This document shows, piece by piece, positions 8,783-16,610 of a stretch of DNA of 47,862 nt. The DNA is taken from NCBI GenBank assembly GCA_021372335.1, contig JAJFUR010000002.1:1-47862 (forward strand), in the 5' to 3' direction. Made by a program: the position numbers and the translations under genes. Source of the DNA: Methanobacteriota archaeon (GTDB lineage Archaea > Thermoplasmatota > Thermoplasmata > Methanomassiliicoccales > UBA472). The notes beneath the pieces are model-generated. The model made no database searches. It worked only from the letters and a program-made list of their open reading frames with translations, and was not told where the DNA came from. The number at the start of each line of letters is the position of its first letter. Positions within the stretch are counted from its first letter, which is position 1.

Positions 8783-8855
8783 CGCCCTGGTCGGGATTTG
8801 AACCCGAGTCGAAGCCTCGACAGGGCTTCATGATAGGCCGCTACACTACCAGGGC
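8783..8855 (-). tRNA. tRNA-Asp (anticodon GTC)
   Basis: On the minus strand the acceptor GCCCTGG (from 8855) pairs with CCAGGGC (8784-8790), with discriminator G at 8783. The anticodon stem AAGCC/GGCTT encloses the loop CTGTCGA, giving anticodon GTC. The T stem TCGGG/CCCGA encloses TTTGAAT. There is no intron, and CCA is not encoded. The gene is tail-to-tail with the protease gene, 6 bases past its stop. An AspRS gene lies 12 kb away. Confidence 0.95.
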
Positions 8856-8883
8856 CTCAACGACCTTTCCCCCTATCGAATCA

Positions 8884-8893
8884 TAATATTTAA
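8884..8893 (-). promoter_or_regulatory. TATA box for tRNA-Asp
   Basis: The minus strand reads TTAAATATTA about 33 bases before the tRNA 5' end, suitable for a short precursor leader. Confidence 0.55.
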
Positions 8894-9003
8894 CCCTTAG
8901 GAGATGGGCGCGCTGGCCCTGGAGCCCTCGGAGGACGGAGGCGCCCCCGGCAGCCCATTGTGCCCGGGGCAGGCACGGTGGTCCTCGGATGTCTCCCTCC
9001 CAA

Positions 9004-9011
9004 AGTATTAA
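9004..9011 (+). promoter_or_regulatory. TATA box for the CBS-ParB gene
   Basis: AGTATTAA would start transcription near 9033. That lies after the upstream GTG at 9021 but before GGGGGATC and the ATG at 9042, so it supports 9042 as the start. Confidence 0.5.
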
Positions 9012-9041
9012 TCGGAGCCGGTGGTTAGATCGGGGGATCAG

Positions 9042-9842
9042 ATGGCCGAACGGAAGCCGAGGGTGGAGGACTATATGATTCGCGAGGTGGTCCACGTGCC
9101 CGTCACCTACACCGTCAAGCAGGCTGTGGACGCCCTCATAGCCAGTGAGTTCCATGGGATGCCTGTGACCGAGGATGGGCGGCTCGTGGGGTTCATCACC
9201 GCCAAGGAGCTGCTGCGCCATTACGGCACCCCCGACAGGCCGATCTCCGAGATCATCCGTAAGGGAACGGTGACGGTCAATCCCAAGATGGACCTTGACG
9301 ACGTGGCCCGCATCCTCTTCCGGTACGGCCTCAGGAACGTCCCGGTAATAGACGAGAACGGCATGCTGCTGGGCATCATTTCCAATCTTGACATCGTCCG
9401 CTCCCACATCGAGAGGGCCACGCCCAACAAGGTGGCCATGATCAAGAACTTCCTGGAAGCGAAGCACGGCATCTCCATCATGGTGCGCCGCCGCATCGTG
9501 CCGGTGGAGGCCCTCCGGCCGACCCAGAAGGAGGTGTACGCAGACGAGCTCCTGGGGCGGAAGGAGGAGATCAAGCGCGGCCTGGTCGAACCGATCATAG
9601 TCATCCAGAAGAACGACCATTACCTCCTGGTCGATGGGCATCACCGGGCGCTGGCCTCCAAGCAGATGGGGGTCAAGCAGTTCTCGGCCTTCGTCCTGGA
9701 GCCGTCCAGGGACGTGGAGCTGGGTATGGAGCGCAGTGCCGAGGAGATGGGATTGCGCACCTTGGACGACGTGAAGATCATCGAGGGGGCGCACCATCCC
9801 CTGGTGGAGATCACCACCAGGCTGCTTAAGAGCGAGCAGTGA
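9042..9842 (+). CDS. CBS-domain pair fused to ParB/Srx-fold domain
   Basis: The protein has 266 residues from the ATG at 9042, chosen because GGGGGATC precedes it and the predicted transcript begins after the alternative GTG at 9021. Two CBS motifs occupy about 10-125: MIREVVHVPVTYTVKQAVDAL...GMPVTEDGRLVGFIT, and a second with VPVIDENGMLLGII. The C-terminal ~110 residues carry a ParB/sulfiredoxin-type fold with IVPVEALRPTQ and the signature VDGHHRALA. CBS pairs sense adenosyl nucleotides. The DGHHR-type domain occurs in ParB partition proteins and in archaeal ADP-dependent free-serine kinase, so either DNA binding or a small-molecule kinase is possible. It is convergent with ppsA, 7 bases apart. 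Confidence 0.78.
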   Translation: MAERKPRVEDYMIREVVHVPVTYTVKQAVDALIASEFHGMPVTEDGRLVGFITAKELLRHYGTPDRPISEIIRKGTVTVNPKMDLDDVARILFRYGLRNVPVIDENGMLLGIISNLDIVRSHIERATPNKVAMIKNFLEAKHGISIMVRRRIVPVEALRPTQKEVYADELLGRKEEIKRGLVEPIIVIQKNDHYLLVDGHHRALASKQMGVKQFSAFVLEPSRDVELGMERSAEEMGLRTLDDVKIIEGAHHPLVEITTRLLKSEQ

Positions 9843-9849
9843 GGATGGC

Positions 9850-12159
9850 CTACCTCAACGTCTTGCGCGCCGCCTCGAGCAGGATGCGCTGCTCGGCGGA
9901 GGCGATTATGCCCAGGGTGCTGATCACGGTGTCCGGGTTGAGGCTGATGGAGTCTATGCCGGCCTTCACCAGGAACTCGGTGAACTCCGGATAGACCGAT
10001 GGGGCTTGCCCGCATATGCCGACGGTACAGCCCTTGCGGTGGGCCGCCTCGATGAGCATGTTGATGGCCCGCTTGATCGCCTCGTTCCTCTCATCGAAGT
10101 AGCCCATCTTTCCCAGGATATCCGAGTCGCGGTCCGCGCCCATGGTCAGTTGGGTGAGGTCGTTCGAGCCGATGCTGAACCCGTCGCACCACTCCGCGAA
10201 CTCCTCGGCCATGAAGATGTTGCATGGGATCTCGGCCATGAGGTACAGCCTGAAGTCACGGTTGCGCTCCAGACCCACCTCCCTCATCATCTCCGTGATC
10301 CTGCGGACCTCGTCGATGGTGCGGACGAAGGGGAGCATCACGTGCAGGTTCTTCAGTCCCATCTCCTCGCGCACCTTCTTAATGGCCTTCAGCTCCAGCT
10401 TGAACGCCTCCCGGTAGGAATCGGAGACGTAGCGCGAGCACCCCCTCCACCCGATCATAGGGTTCTCCTCGTGGGGCTCGAACTTCTCCCCGCCCTCCAT
10501 GTCCCGGTACTCGTTGGTCTTGAAGTCCGAGGTGCGCAGGATGACCGGGCGCGGATAGAACGCCTTGGCCACCATGGCGATGCCCTCGGAGAGCTTGTCC
10601 ACCAGGAACTTGGACTCACCCTTTTCGATGAGCGCGCATGGATGCTCCTGGATGTAGGAGGTGAACAGGAACTCGATGCGCATGAGGCCCACTCCCTGCA
10701 CTGGCAGCTTTGCGACCTCCTCGGCCTTCTGCGGGATCGCAAGGTTGACGTATACCTTCGTCCCGGTGACCTGGGCGGGCGCCACTATCGGCACAGCGAG
10801 CTTCGCCTCCTCCTTCTTGGGCTCGGCGGTCCCCTCATAGACCACGCCCATGCTGCCATCCACGGTCACCATGTCCCCGTCCTTCAGCACCTGGGTGGCA
10901 TGCGTGGCGCCCACGATGCATGGGATCCCGAGCTCGCGGGCCACGATGGCCGCGTGGCAGGTCATGCCGCCCTCGTCGGTGACGATGGCCGCGGCCCTGG
11001 TCATGGCAGGGACCATGTCCGGGGAGGTCATCGTGGTGACGAGGACGTCCCCCTTCTTCACAATGTCCAGGTTCATCTCCTCGGAGACGGTGCGGACAGG
11101 GCCCCCCGCGACGCCGGGGGAGGCCCCCAACCCTTTGACGAGGACCTTGGCGCTCTTGGCAAGGCCCTGATCGGTCGGCCTCCCATTGCCCTTCCCACCG
11201 GGGGAGGACAATGTGGTCACCGGCCTGGCCTGGACCACATAGATGACCCGGTCCTCGATGCACCACTCAATGTCCATTGGGCGGTTGTAATGGGCCTCGA
11301 TGTTGCGTCCGATCTCCGCCAGGGCCAATATCTGCTCGTCCGTCATCTTCTGGACGCTGCTGAGCTCGTCGGGCACGTCGGCCCTTACGCATTCGCCGCC
11401 CTTTCCCCTGACCAGCTTCCAGGTCTGCTTGGCTATGCGCTTGCTCAGGATCTTGCTGTGGAACTTGTCCACGACATACGTGTCTGGCGTGACCTTGCCT
11501 CCGACCAGGGCCTCGCCGAGGCCGTAGCCGGCCTCGATTATGATGTGGGGCATCTCCGAGTTGGGGTCTACCGTGAACATGATACCCGATATCTCGGAAT
11601 TGATCATCTTCTGGACGACGACCGCCAGCTTTACCTTGGAGTGCTCGAAGCCCTTGGTAATGCGATAGTAGATGGCGCGGGGGGTGAACAGCGAGGACCA
11701 GCACCGGCGGACCTTATCCAACAGGTCCTCTGGGCTCTCGACGTTCAGATAGGTGTCCTGCTGTCCGGCAAAGCTTGCGGTAGGCAGGTCCTCCGCGGTG
11801 GCGCTAGAGCGGACGGCCACCAGGCCGGGTCGCTTACCCTTGAAGAGGGCCTTGTAGGAGGCCAGGATCTCCTCCTTGAGATCCGAGGGGATCTCAACGG
11901 TGTCGAAGAGGTCCCTGATCCTCTGGGAGGTGTCCTGCAGGGACGCCTCGGAGCTCGCATCCACCTTGGCCAGCAGCTCAAATATGGTGTCCTTGATCCC
12001 ACTGTTCTCCAAAAAGTAATCGTATGCCGCGGTGGTCAGAACGAATCCGGGAGGGACATTGAAGCCGGCCGCCACCAGCTCTCCGAGGTTTGCTCCCTTG
12101 CCACCGGCGATGTCGATGTCGTTCTTGCCTAGGTCAGATATGTTCACTATCCTTTTCAT
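9850..12159 (-). CDS. ppsA: Phosphoenolpyruvate synthase
   Basis: PEP synthase (pyruvate, water dikinase) converts pyruvate, ATP and water to PEP, AMP and phosphate for gluconeogenesis in the cytoplasm. From the ATG at 12159 the protein has 769 residues and begins MKRIVNISDLGKNDIDIAGG, the usual family start. A GTG at 12204 would add 15 residues. The N-terminal ATP-grasp domain has VRSSATAEDLPTASFAGQQ. The central swivelling domain has the phosphohistidine in TDEGGMTCHAAIVARELG. The C-terminal TIM barrel has NDLTQLTMGADRD and a CGQAPS loop holding the catalytic cysteine. It is divergent from porGDAB, which makes the pyruvate it uses. Confidence 0.96.
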   Translation of the reverse strand: MKRIVNISDLGKNDIDIAGGKGANLGELVAAGFNVPPGFVLTTAAYDYFLENSGIKDTIFELLAKVDASSEASLQDTSQRIRDLFDTVEIPSDLKEEILASYKALFKGKRPGLVAVRSSATAEDLPTASFAGQQDTYLNVESPEDLLDKVRRCWSSLFTPRAIYYRITKGFEHSKVKLAVVVQKMINSEISGIMFTVDPNSEMPHIIIEAGYGLGEALVGGKVTPDTYVVDKFHSKILSKRIAKQTWKLVRGKGGECVRADVPDELSSVQKMTDEQILALAEIGRNIEAHYNRPMDIEWCIEDRVIYVVQARPVTTLSSPGGKGNGRPTDQGLAKSAKVLVKGLGASPGVAGGPVRTVSEEMNLDIVKKGDVLVTTMTSPDMVPAMTRAAAIVTDEGGMTCHAAIVARELGIPCIVGATHATQVLKDGDMVTVDGSMGVVYEGTAEPKKEEAKLAVPIVAPAQVTGTKVYVNLAIPQKAEEVAKLPVQGVGLMRIEFLFTSYIQEHPCALIEKGESKFLVDKLSEGIAMVAKAFYPRPVILRTSDFKTNEYRDMEGGEKFEPHEENPMIGWRGCSRYVSDSYREAFKLELKAIKKVREEMGLKNLHVMLPFVRTIDEVRRITEMMREVGLERNRDFRLYLMAEIPCNIFMAEEFAEWCDGFSIGSNDLTQLTMGADRDSDILGKMGYFDERNEAIKRAINMLIEAAHRKGCTVGICGQAPSVYPEFTEFLVKAGIDSISLNPDTVISTLGIIASAEQRILLEAARKTLR

Positions 12160-12257
12160 GGGCCGCTTCACCACTTTATGAACGTTCGATGCAGGCAAGT
12201 TCACGGGGCCGATGGCCCTTCAATGCCCTAACCCAGGTGGAAGATAGGTAAGGAGCG

Positions 12258-12268
12258 TATTAATTTTT
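12258..12268 (-). promoter_or_regulatory. TATA box for ppsA
   Basis: On the minus strand AAAATTAATAC would start transcription near 12236, leaving about 75 bases of leader before the ATG at 12159. Confidence 0.45.
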
Positions 12269-12275
12269 CTAAACC

Positions 12276-12308
12276 ATGATAGGGCGTGATCGTTCGGACG
12301 CCTATCAT
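12276..12308. repeat. Inverted repeat abutting the ppsA promoter
   Basis: ATGATAGGGCGT (12276-12287) pairs with ACGCCTATCAT (12298-12308) with one bulged G. It lies just upstream of the ppsA TATA element, where an archaeal activator would bind. No known operator consensus is recognised. Confidence 0.5.
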
Positions 12309-12590
12309 TTTCGTGGATCGGGACGGAGATGGGCCAGCGGTCACTGGGACCGTGTGGATCAAGAGAAATGGAATGTCGAACGCGCCGAGGGGACGTCGAA
12401 AGGGTATGGTTCCTGTGATTCCTATTGGAATTTAATTCGAAGCGGAAAGGGGTAGCAGGATGGTTATATTATAGCCCTTGATGAGATTGAATTTGCAATT
12501 GATGTTACCGCAAGTATCATGCGCAGCTCGTATTTTCGAAGAATTTACCCTGTATATTCATGGGTTTCGTAAACAATTTTCTGAAATTAT

Positions 12591-12600
12591 TTTATATTAT
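12591..12600 (+). promoter_or_regulatory. TATA box and ribosome site fixing the porG start
   Basis: TTTATATTAT predicts initiation near 12621. GAGGAG at 12625-12630 is then 5 bases before GTG 12636, which decides that start over GTG 12621. Confidence 0.55.
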
Positions 12601-12635
12601 GACAATTTAAAGGGTTTACCGTGCGAGGAGATGCT

Positions 12636-13196
12636 GTGAGCACCATTGAGATAAGATGGCATGGAAGAGGTGGCCAAGGGGTCGTCACGGCGAACGAGAT
12701 CTTAGCTGGTGCTGCCCTCAGGGAGGGCAAGTTCATCAAGGCCTTCCCGGAGTTCGGGCCAGAGCGTATGGGCGCGCCCATCCGCGCTTTCGCCCGGATC
12801 TCGGACAGGCCCATCACTGTGCACAGCCAGGTGTATTTCCCTGACGTCGTGTTGATCATCGACCCCACGCTCCTTAAGGCTGGCAAGGTGACGGATGGCC
12901 TCAAGGAGGGAGGGGGCGTCATCGCCAACTATCCGGATGACAACGCCAAGCTGATGCGCGCTGTGGGGCGGAGCGAGAACGTTCATGCGGTGAACGCGAC
13001 CAAGATCGCCGTCGAGGAGATCGGCCGACCGATGACGAACACCGCCATGCTTGGAGCGTTGGTCAAGGTCACCAACGTGGTCAACCTAGATACGATCATC
13101 GAGGAGATGAGGGACAAGATGTCCGGAAAGCTTGGCAAGGACGCGGTGGAGAGGAACATCAAGGCCATAAGGCGGGCCTATGAGGAGGTGCAGTGA
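12636..13196 (+). CDS. porG: Pyruvate:ferredoxin oxidoreductase, gamma subunit
   Basis: From GTG 12636 the protein has 186 residues and begins MSTIEIRWHGRGGQGVVTAN. The glycine-rich GRGGQGVVTA motif and the EFGPERMGAPIRAFARIS segment mark the gamma domain of 2-oxoacid:ferredoxin oxidoreductases, which contributes the CoA-binding region. It is the first gene of a tightly packed G-D-A-B set, the same order as archaeal por operons. The complex interconverts pyruvate plus CoA with acetyl-CoA plus CO2, using ferredoxin. A 2-oxoisovalerate-type specificity cannot be excluded. It ends directly against the delta subunit start. Confidence 0.92.
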   Translation: MSTIEIRWHGRGGQGVVTANEILAGAALREGKFIKAFPEFGPERMGAPIRAFARISDRPITVHSQVYFPDVVLIIDPTLLKAGKVTDGLKEGGGVIANYPDDNAKLMRAVGRSENVHAVNATKIAVEEIGRPMTNTAMLGALVKVTNVVNLDTIIEEMRDKMSGKLGKDAVERNIKAIRRAYEEVQ

Positions 13197-13481
13197 ATGG
13201 CGGACGAGGGATCGAGCTCATTACCCTTAGGCGGGATGATAATCGAGCCTGGCAATTCCAGGAGGTACAGGACGGGGGAGTGGCGCTCGCAGCGGCCCGA
13301 GGTGGACAAGGAAAAATGCACCAATTGCCTGACGTGCTGGATCTACTGCCCGGATAACAGCGTTCTGGTGGAGAATGAGAAGATGATGGGGTTCAAGTAT
13401 TCGCATTGCAAAGGATGCGGCATCTGCGCCAACCAGTGCCCGGCCAAGGCCATAACGATGAGGGAGGAGGGAGTGGAATGA
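13197..13481 (+). CDS. porD: Pyruvate:ferredoxin oxidoreductase, delta subunit (2x[4Fe-4S])
   Basis: The 94-residue ferredoxin-like subunit has two CxxCxxCxxxCP-type clusters: CTNCLTCWIYCP and CKGCGICANQCP. Each supplies ligands for one of two [4Fe-4S] clusters that pass electrons to external ferredoxin. The ATG follows the porG stop without a gap, with GGAGGTG just upstream (13185-13191). The N-terminal ~35 residues (GGMIIEPGNSRRYRTGEWRS) are the typical delta-subunit lead that packs on the other chains. It overlaps the alpha start by ATGA. Confidence 0.94.
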   Translation: MADEGSSSLPLGGMIIEPGNSRRYRTGEWRSQRPEVDKEKCTNCLTCWIYCPDNSVLVENEKMMGFKYSHCKGCGICANQCPAKAITMREEGVE

Positions 13482-14641
13482 GCAAGCCCATCGCCGTTAA
13501 CGGGGACACGGCCATTGCCATGGCCTGGAAACAGATCAACCCGGACGTGGTGGCCGCCTACCCAATCACCCCTCAGACCATCATCGTGGAGGCGTACTCG
13601 GACTACGTGGCCGACGGCCTGGTGGACACGGAGTACATATGCGCGGAGTCGGAGCACAGCGCCCTGAGCATCTGCGTCGGCTCGTCCGCGGCCGGGGCCC
13701 GCGTGGCCACGGCCACGGCCTCCGCCGGGCTCGCGTTCATGTGGGAGATGCTGTATGTCTCCGCCTCCATGAGGACCCCGATCGTCATGGCGGTGGCCAA
13801 TCGAACCCTGAGCGGCCCCATCAACATCCACTGCGACCACAGCGATGCCATGGGAGCCCGGGACTCCGGATGGCTACAGATCTTCGGGGAGAACGTGCAG
13901 GAGGCCTATGACAATACCCTGATGGCCTTCCGCATAGCGGAGAACATGAAGGTCCGTCTGCCCATAATGACCTGCCTCGATGGGTTCATCATCACCCACG
14001 CCTTGGAACGGTTCGAGCCCCTTGAGGACGAGAAGGCGAAGGCCTTCGTCGGGCCATACCAACCGGTGAGGCCACTGCTGGACGTCAAGAGTCCCACGAC
14101 CTATGGGCCCATAGCCATGCCCGAGTACTACTATGAGATAAAGTACCAGCTGGTGACCGCCATGGCGAACGCCATGGATGTCGCTCGCCAGGTGATGGCC
14201 GAGTACGGAGAGCTCACCGGCCGCAGGTATGATCTGGTCGAGGGCTATCGCACCGAGGACGCCGAGTATCTGATGGTGGCCATGGGCTCCACCGCGGGCA
14301 CCGTCCGCTTTGTGGTGGACCAGCTCAGGGCGGAGGGGAAGAAGGTGGGGGCGGTGAAGGTCCGCCTGTTCCGCCCGTTCCCTACCGAGGACCTGGTCGC
14401 GCTCTTGAGGGGAAAGAAGGCTGTGGCGGTGCTGGACAGGGCCATGAGCCCCGGGACAGGCGCCCCGCTTTACATGGACGTCGTGGAGGCGGCGTCCCAG
14501 ATCGGGAGTCCGCCGCGCATAAGCAACTATATCTATGGACTTGGAGGAAGGGACATCATGCCAGAGCAGTTGAGCTCGGTGTTCGGGGAGATCATCGAGG
14601 GCAGGGGAGAGCGCGTCAACTACCTGGGGGTGAGGAAATGA
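13478..14641 (+). CDS. porA: Pyruvate:ferredoxin oxidoreductase, alpha subunit
   Basis: The protein has 387 residues from the ATG at 13478, which overlaps the porD stop (ATGA). It begins MSKPIAVNGDTAIAMAWKQI, then AYPITPQT and ICAESEHSALSICVGSSAAGARV, the typical alpha-chain pyrimidine-binding fold for thiamine diphosphate. ALSGPI-like NRTLSGPINIHCDHSD and ENVQEAYD also match the family. A C-terminal transketolase-like domain (from about 260) has VAMGSTAGTVR and VKVRLFRPFP. An open frame continues upstream of this ATG, but those residues repeat the porD region in another frame and lack family similarity. Confidence 0.94.
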   Translation: MSKPIAVNGDTAIAMAWKQINPDVVAAYPITPQTIIVEAYSDYVADGLVDTEYICAESEHSALSICVGSSAAGARVATATASAGLAFMWEMLYVSASMRTPIVMAVANRTLSGPINIHCDHSDAMGARDSGWLQIFGENVQEAYDNTLMAFRIAENMKVRLPIMTCLDGFIITHALERFEPLEDEKAKAFVGPYQPVRPLLDVKSPTTYGPIAMPEYYYEIKYQLVTAMANAMDVARQVMAEYGELTGRRYDLVEGYRTEDAEYLMVAMGSTAGTVRFVVDQLRAEGKKVGAVKVRLFRPFPTEDLVALLRGKKAVAVLDRAMSPGTGAPLYMDVVEAASQIGSPPRISNYIYGLGGRDIMPEQLSSVFGEIIEGRGERVNYLGVRK

Positions 14642-15576
14642 ACCTACGCGAACTCACCCATACCGAGGAGAGGCTGTGCGAGGGGCATCGCCTCTGCGCC
14701 GGGTGCGCGGAGCCTATCATCGCCCGCCAGGTGCTGATGGCGACCGACAAGCCCGTGGTGGTCGCCAACGCCACCGGGTGCTTCGAGGTGTCCACCACCA
14801 TCTATCCGTTCACCGCTTGGAACGTGCCATGGATCCATACCGCCTTTGAGAACGCCCCGGCCACGATCAGTGGGGTGGAGGCTGCCTACAACTCCCTGAA
14901 GCGCCAGGGCAAGCTCGAGGGAGAGATCAAGTTCGTGGCCTTCGGCGGGGACGGGGCGACCTATGACATTGGCCTGCAGTCCTTGTCCGGCGCCATAGAG
15001 CGCGGGCATGATTTCCTGTATGTCTGCTTCAACAACGAAGCGTACATGAACACCGGGATCCAGAGGAGCGGGGCCACCCAGAAGGGCGCGTCGACCACCA
15101 CCTGTCCGGCCGGGAGCTGCATTCCGGGCAAGCGGGAGTTCCCTAAGGACCTCACCCGCATCATAATCGCCCATGACATACCCTATGCCGCTCAGGCATC
15201 GCCGCACAACTGGAAGGACCTCATCGAAAAGTCCCGCAAGGGCATCGAGACCCATGGACCGGCCTTCATCAACGTGGTCTCCCCCTGCCCCCGGGGATGG
15301 AGGCATGACAGCTCCCAGACCATCGCCATCTCCAAGCTGGCGGTGGAAACGTGCGTCTGGCCCCTCTACGAGTACGAGAACGGCGAATGGAGGCTGACCG
15401 GGGAGTCGCTGCGCATCGCCGAAGGGTCTAAGGAGAAGCGGCCGGTGTCGGAATGGTTGAGTTCCCAGGGCCGCTTCAAGCACCTGACCAAGGGCAAGTT
15501 CACCTCCGTGGCGGACGAGATCCAGGCCAATGTGGACAAGAAGTGGGGCGAACTGCTCAAGCTCAGCAAGATGTGA
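14638..15576 (+). CDS. porB: Pyruvate:ferredoxin oxidoreductase, beta subunit
   Basis: The 312-residue thiamine-diphosphate and [4Fe-4S] subunit has the cysteine pair in CAGCAEP, ATGCFEVSTTIYPFTAW, the Mg-TPP loop GGDGATYDIG followed by NNEAYMNTG, and a later cysteine in VSPCPRGW. ATGCxEV and TIYPxTAW are typical of pyruvate-type beta chains. Translation is coupled to porA by an ATGA overlap. It ends the operon; T-rich runs follow within 40 bases. It should work with the divergent PEP synthase in carbon assimilation from acetyl-CoA. Confidence 0.94.
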   Translation: MNLRELTHTEERLCEGHRLCAGCAEPIIARQVLMATDKPVVVANATGCFEVSTTIYPFTAWNVPWIHTAFENAPATISGVEAAYNSLKRQGKLEGEIKFVAFGGDGATYDIGLQSLSGAIERGHDFLYVCFNNEAYMNTGIQRSGATQKGASTTTCPAGSCIPGKREFPKDLTRIIIAHDIPYAAQASPHNWKDLIEKSRKGIETHGPAFINVVSPCPRGWRHDSSQTIAISKLAVETCVWPLYEYENGEWRLTGESLRIAEGSKEKRPVSEWLSSQGRFKHLTKGKFTSVADEIQANVDKKWGELLKLSKM

Positions 15577-15585
15577 GCAAAACCC

Positions 15586-15613
15586 TTCCCCTTCTTTTTA
15601 CCCTCTTTTTTAC
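15586..15613 (+). terminator. Poly-T terminator after porGDAB
   Basis: Two thymine runs (15595-15599 and 15606-15611) in a pyrimidine-rich stretch follow the porB stop, the usual form of intrinsic archaeal termination. They lie before the convergent radical SAM gene ends. Confidence 0.6.
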
Positions 15614-15620
15614 CTTCAAC

Positions 15621-16328
15621 TCATTCCTTGGCATTGGAGCTTACGCACCTTATCCCGAAGAACCGGTCCATGGCCGCCTGCATGTCCTTCCTGCTCACCA
15701 TGTGGAAGGGGTCGCAGCCCTCGGGACAGTTCAGATAGACGTAGTCGGGACAGATCTCCCTGCACAGCTGGGAAAGATCATCCACCTCGGAGAGGTTCTC
15801 CCGGACCAGCGTGATCTGGATGCGGAACGAGCCATCGAACCGCTCGCGGGCGCTCCGTATGCCCTCCAGCACGTCCTGGAACCTCAGGGATGGATGCGGG
15901 CGGTTCACCGCCTGGAACGTCTCCTCGCTCGCCGCATCCAGCTTGGCGATGATGATGTCGAAGGCGTCCAGCTGTCCCAGGACCTGCGGGTCCTTCAGAA
16001 GGGTGCAGTTGGTGAGCAGGGCCACCTTCTTGTCGGAGCCGTCCCGGAGCCTTCTGGCCATGTCGAAGATGTTGCTGGCCAGCAGGGGCTCCCCCGTCCC
16101 CTTGAACATGACCGTCTCGCACTCCTCCCGGTACAGGCACTCCCCGACCTGGTCCATCAGGGAGGAGCAGTCGATGAAGGCCGTCCGATCGAGCAACATC
16201 ATCCCGCCCCGCCCCAAACGGCAGTACACACAATTGAGGGTACACACCTTGGGAGAACGGCTGATCGGGTCCACCGCCACCACCTTTCCCAAGCCCAGGG
16301 ACTTGATCGGCCCGTATACGATCCTCAT
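15621..16328 (-). CDS. Radical SAM protein (COG0731-like)
   Basis: The protein has 235 residues. The N-terminus (MRIVYGPIKSLGLGKVVAVD) resembles the YGPxxSxRLGxSLGVD start of a radical SAM group found in archaea. Cys29, Cys33 and Cys36 (CTLNCVYC) bind the [4Fe-4S] cluster that cleaves S-adenosylmethionine. FKGTGEPLLA is the SAM-binding GGE-like motif, and LLTNCTLL and IIAKLDA are typical barrel strands. There are no auxiliary cluster motifs, apart from a C-terminal NCPEGCDPF that might hold extra ligands. The substrate is unknown. It is convergent with porB and close upstream of nothing that fixes its role. Confidence 0.85.
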   Translation of the reverse strand: MRIVYGPIKSLGLGKVVAVDPISRSPKVCTLNCVYCRLGRGGMMLLDRTAFIDCSSLMDQVGECLYREECETVMFKGTGEPLLASNIFDMARRLRDGSDKKVALLTNCTLLKDPQVLGQLDAFDIIIAKLDAASEETFQAVNRPHPSLRFQDVLEGIRSARERFDGSFRIQITLVRENLSEVDDLSQLCREICPDYVYLNCPEGCDPFHMVSRKDMQAAMDRFFGIRCVSSNAKE

Positions 16329-16380
16329 TTGCCTTCTCGGTCCTCATAAGGGAAGGGGGTAGGGCATAAATGTTTGGTGC

Positions 16381-16605
16381 CTAGGCCTCCTCGGACCCGC
16401 CCAAGAGCTCGCTCCACAGCTGTAGGGTCTCGAGAGCCTCCTCCTCGTCCACCTTCTGGATGGCGAACCCTGCATGGATGATGACATACTCGCCGACCTT
16501 GGCATCCACCATGGACACGTTCGTCCTCCTGATCGCTCCCCCGAAGTCCACCTCGGCCTCGTCGCCGTCGATGGACAATACCTTGGCTGGCATCGCTAGG
16601 CACAT
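16381..16605 (-). CDS. hypC: Hydrogenase maturation chaperone HypC/HupF
   Basis: This 74-residue protein starts MCLAMPAKVLSIDGDEAEVD. Cys2, exposed after methionine removal, is the conserved residue that carries the Fe(CN)2CO precursor with HypD during [NiFe]-hydrogenase assembly. The start at 16605 follows from that motif. VGEYVIIHAGFAIQKVDEEEA matches the usual C-terminal half. It is the second gene of a two-gene unit, 5 bases after the alpha-NAC stop. No other hyp genes or hydrogenase subunits are in the window. Confidence 0.93.
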   Translation of the reverse strand: MCLAMPAKVLSIDGDEAEVDFGGAIRRTNVSMVDAKVGEYVIIHAGFAIQKVDEEEALETLQLWSELLGGSEEA

Positions 16606-16610
16606 GACGC

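Larger units (their letters stand above)
12160..12635. other. Divergent ppsA-porGDAB control region
   Basis: This stretch holds no gene I can support. It contains a minus-strand TATA element (AATTAATAC, 12258-12268) for ppsA and, directly upstream of that, an imperfect inverted repeat 12276-12308 (ATGATAGGGCGT against ACGCCTATCAT, one bulge, 10-base loop). A plus-strand TATA-like GTTATATTATAG lies at 12463-12474, two TTCGAA palindromes at 12436-12441 and 12535-12540, and GTTTCGTAAAC at about 12564-12574, followed by the strong TATA TTTATATTAT at 12591-12600. The por side is much richer in A/T than the genes. Control of pyruvate formation and use from one region is a reasonable inference. Confidence 0.55.

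Noticed and set aside
10006-12132. 708-codon open frame antisense to ppsA
   Set aside because: ppsA has all PEP synthase motifs; the antisense translation is low complexity with no recognisable domain.
12479-12584. Possible C/D box guide RNA (TGATGA at 12479, CTGA at 12581)
   Set aside because: The box spacing of about 100 bases is too long and no D' box is found between the C and C' candidates.
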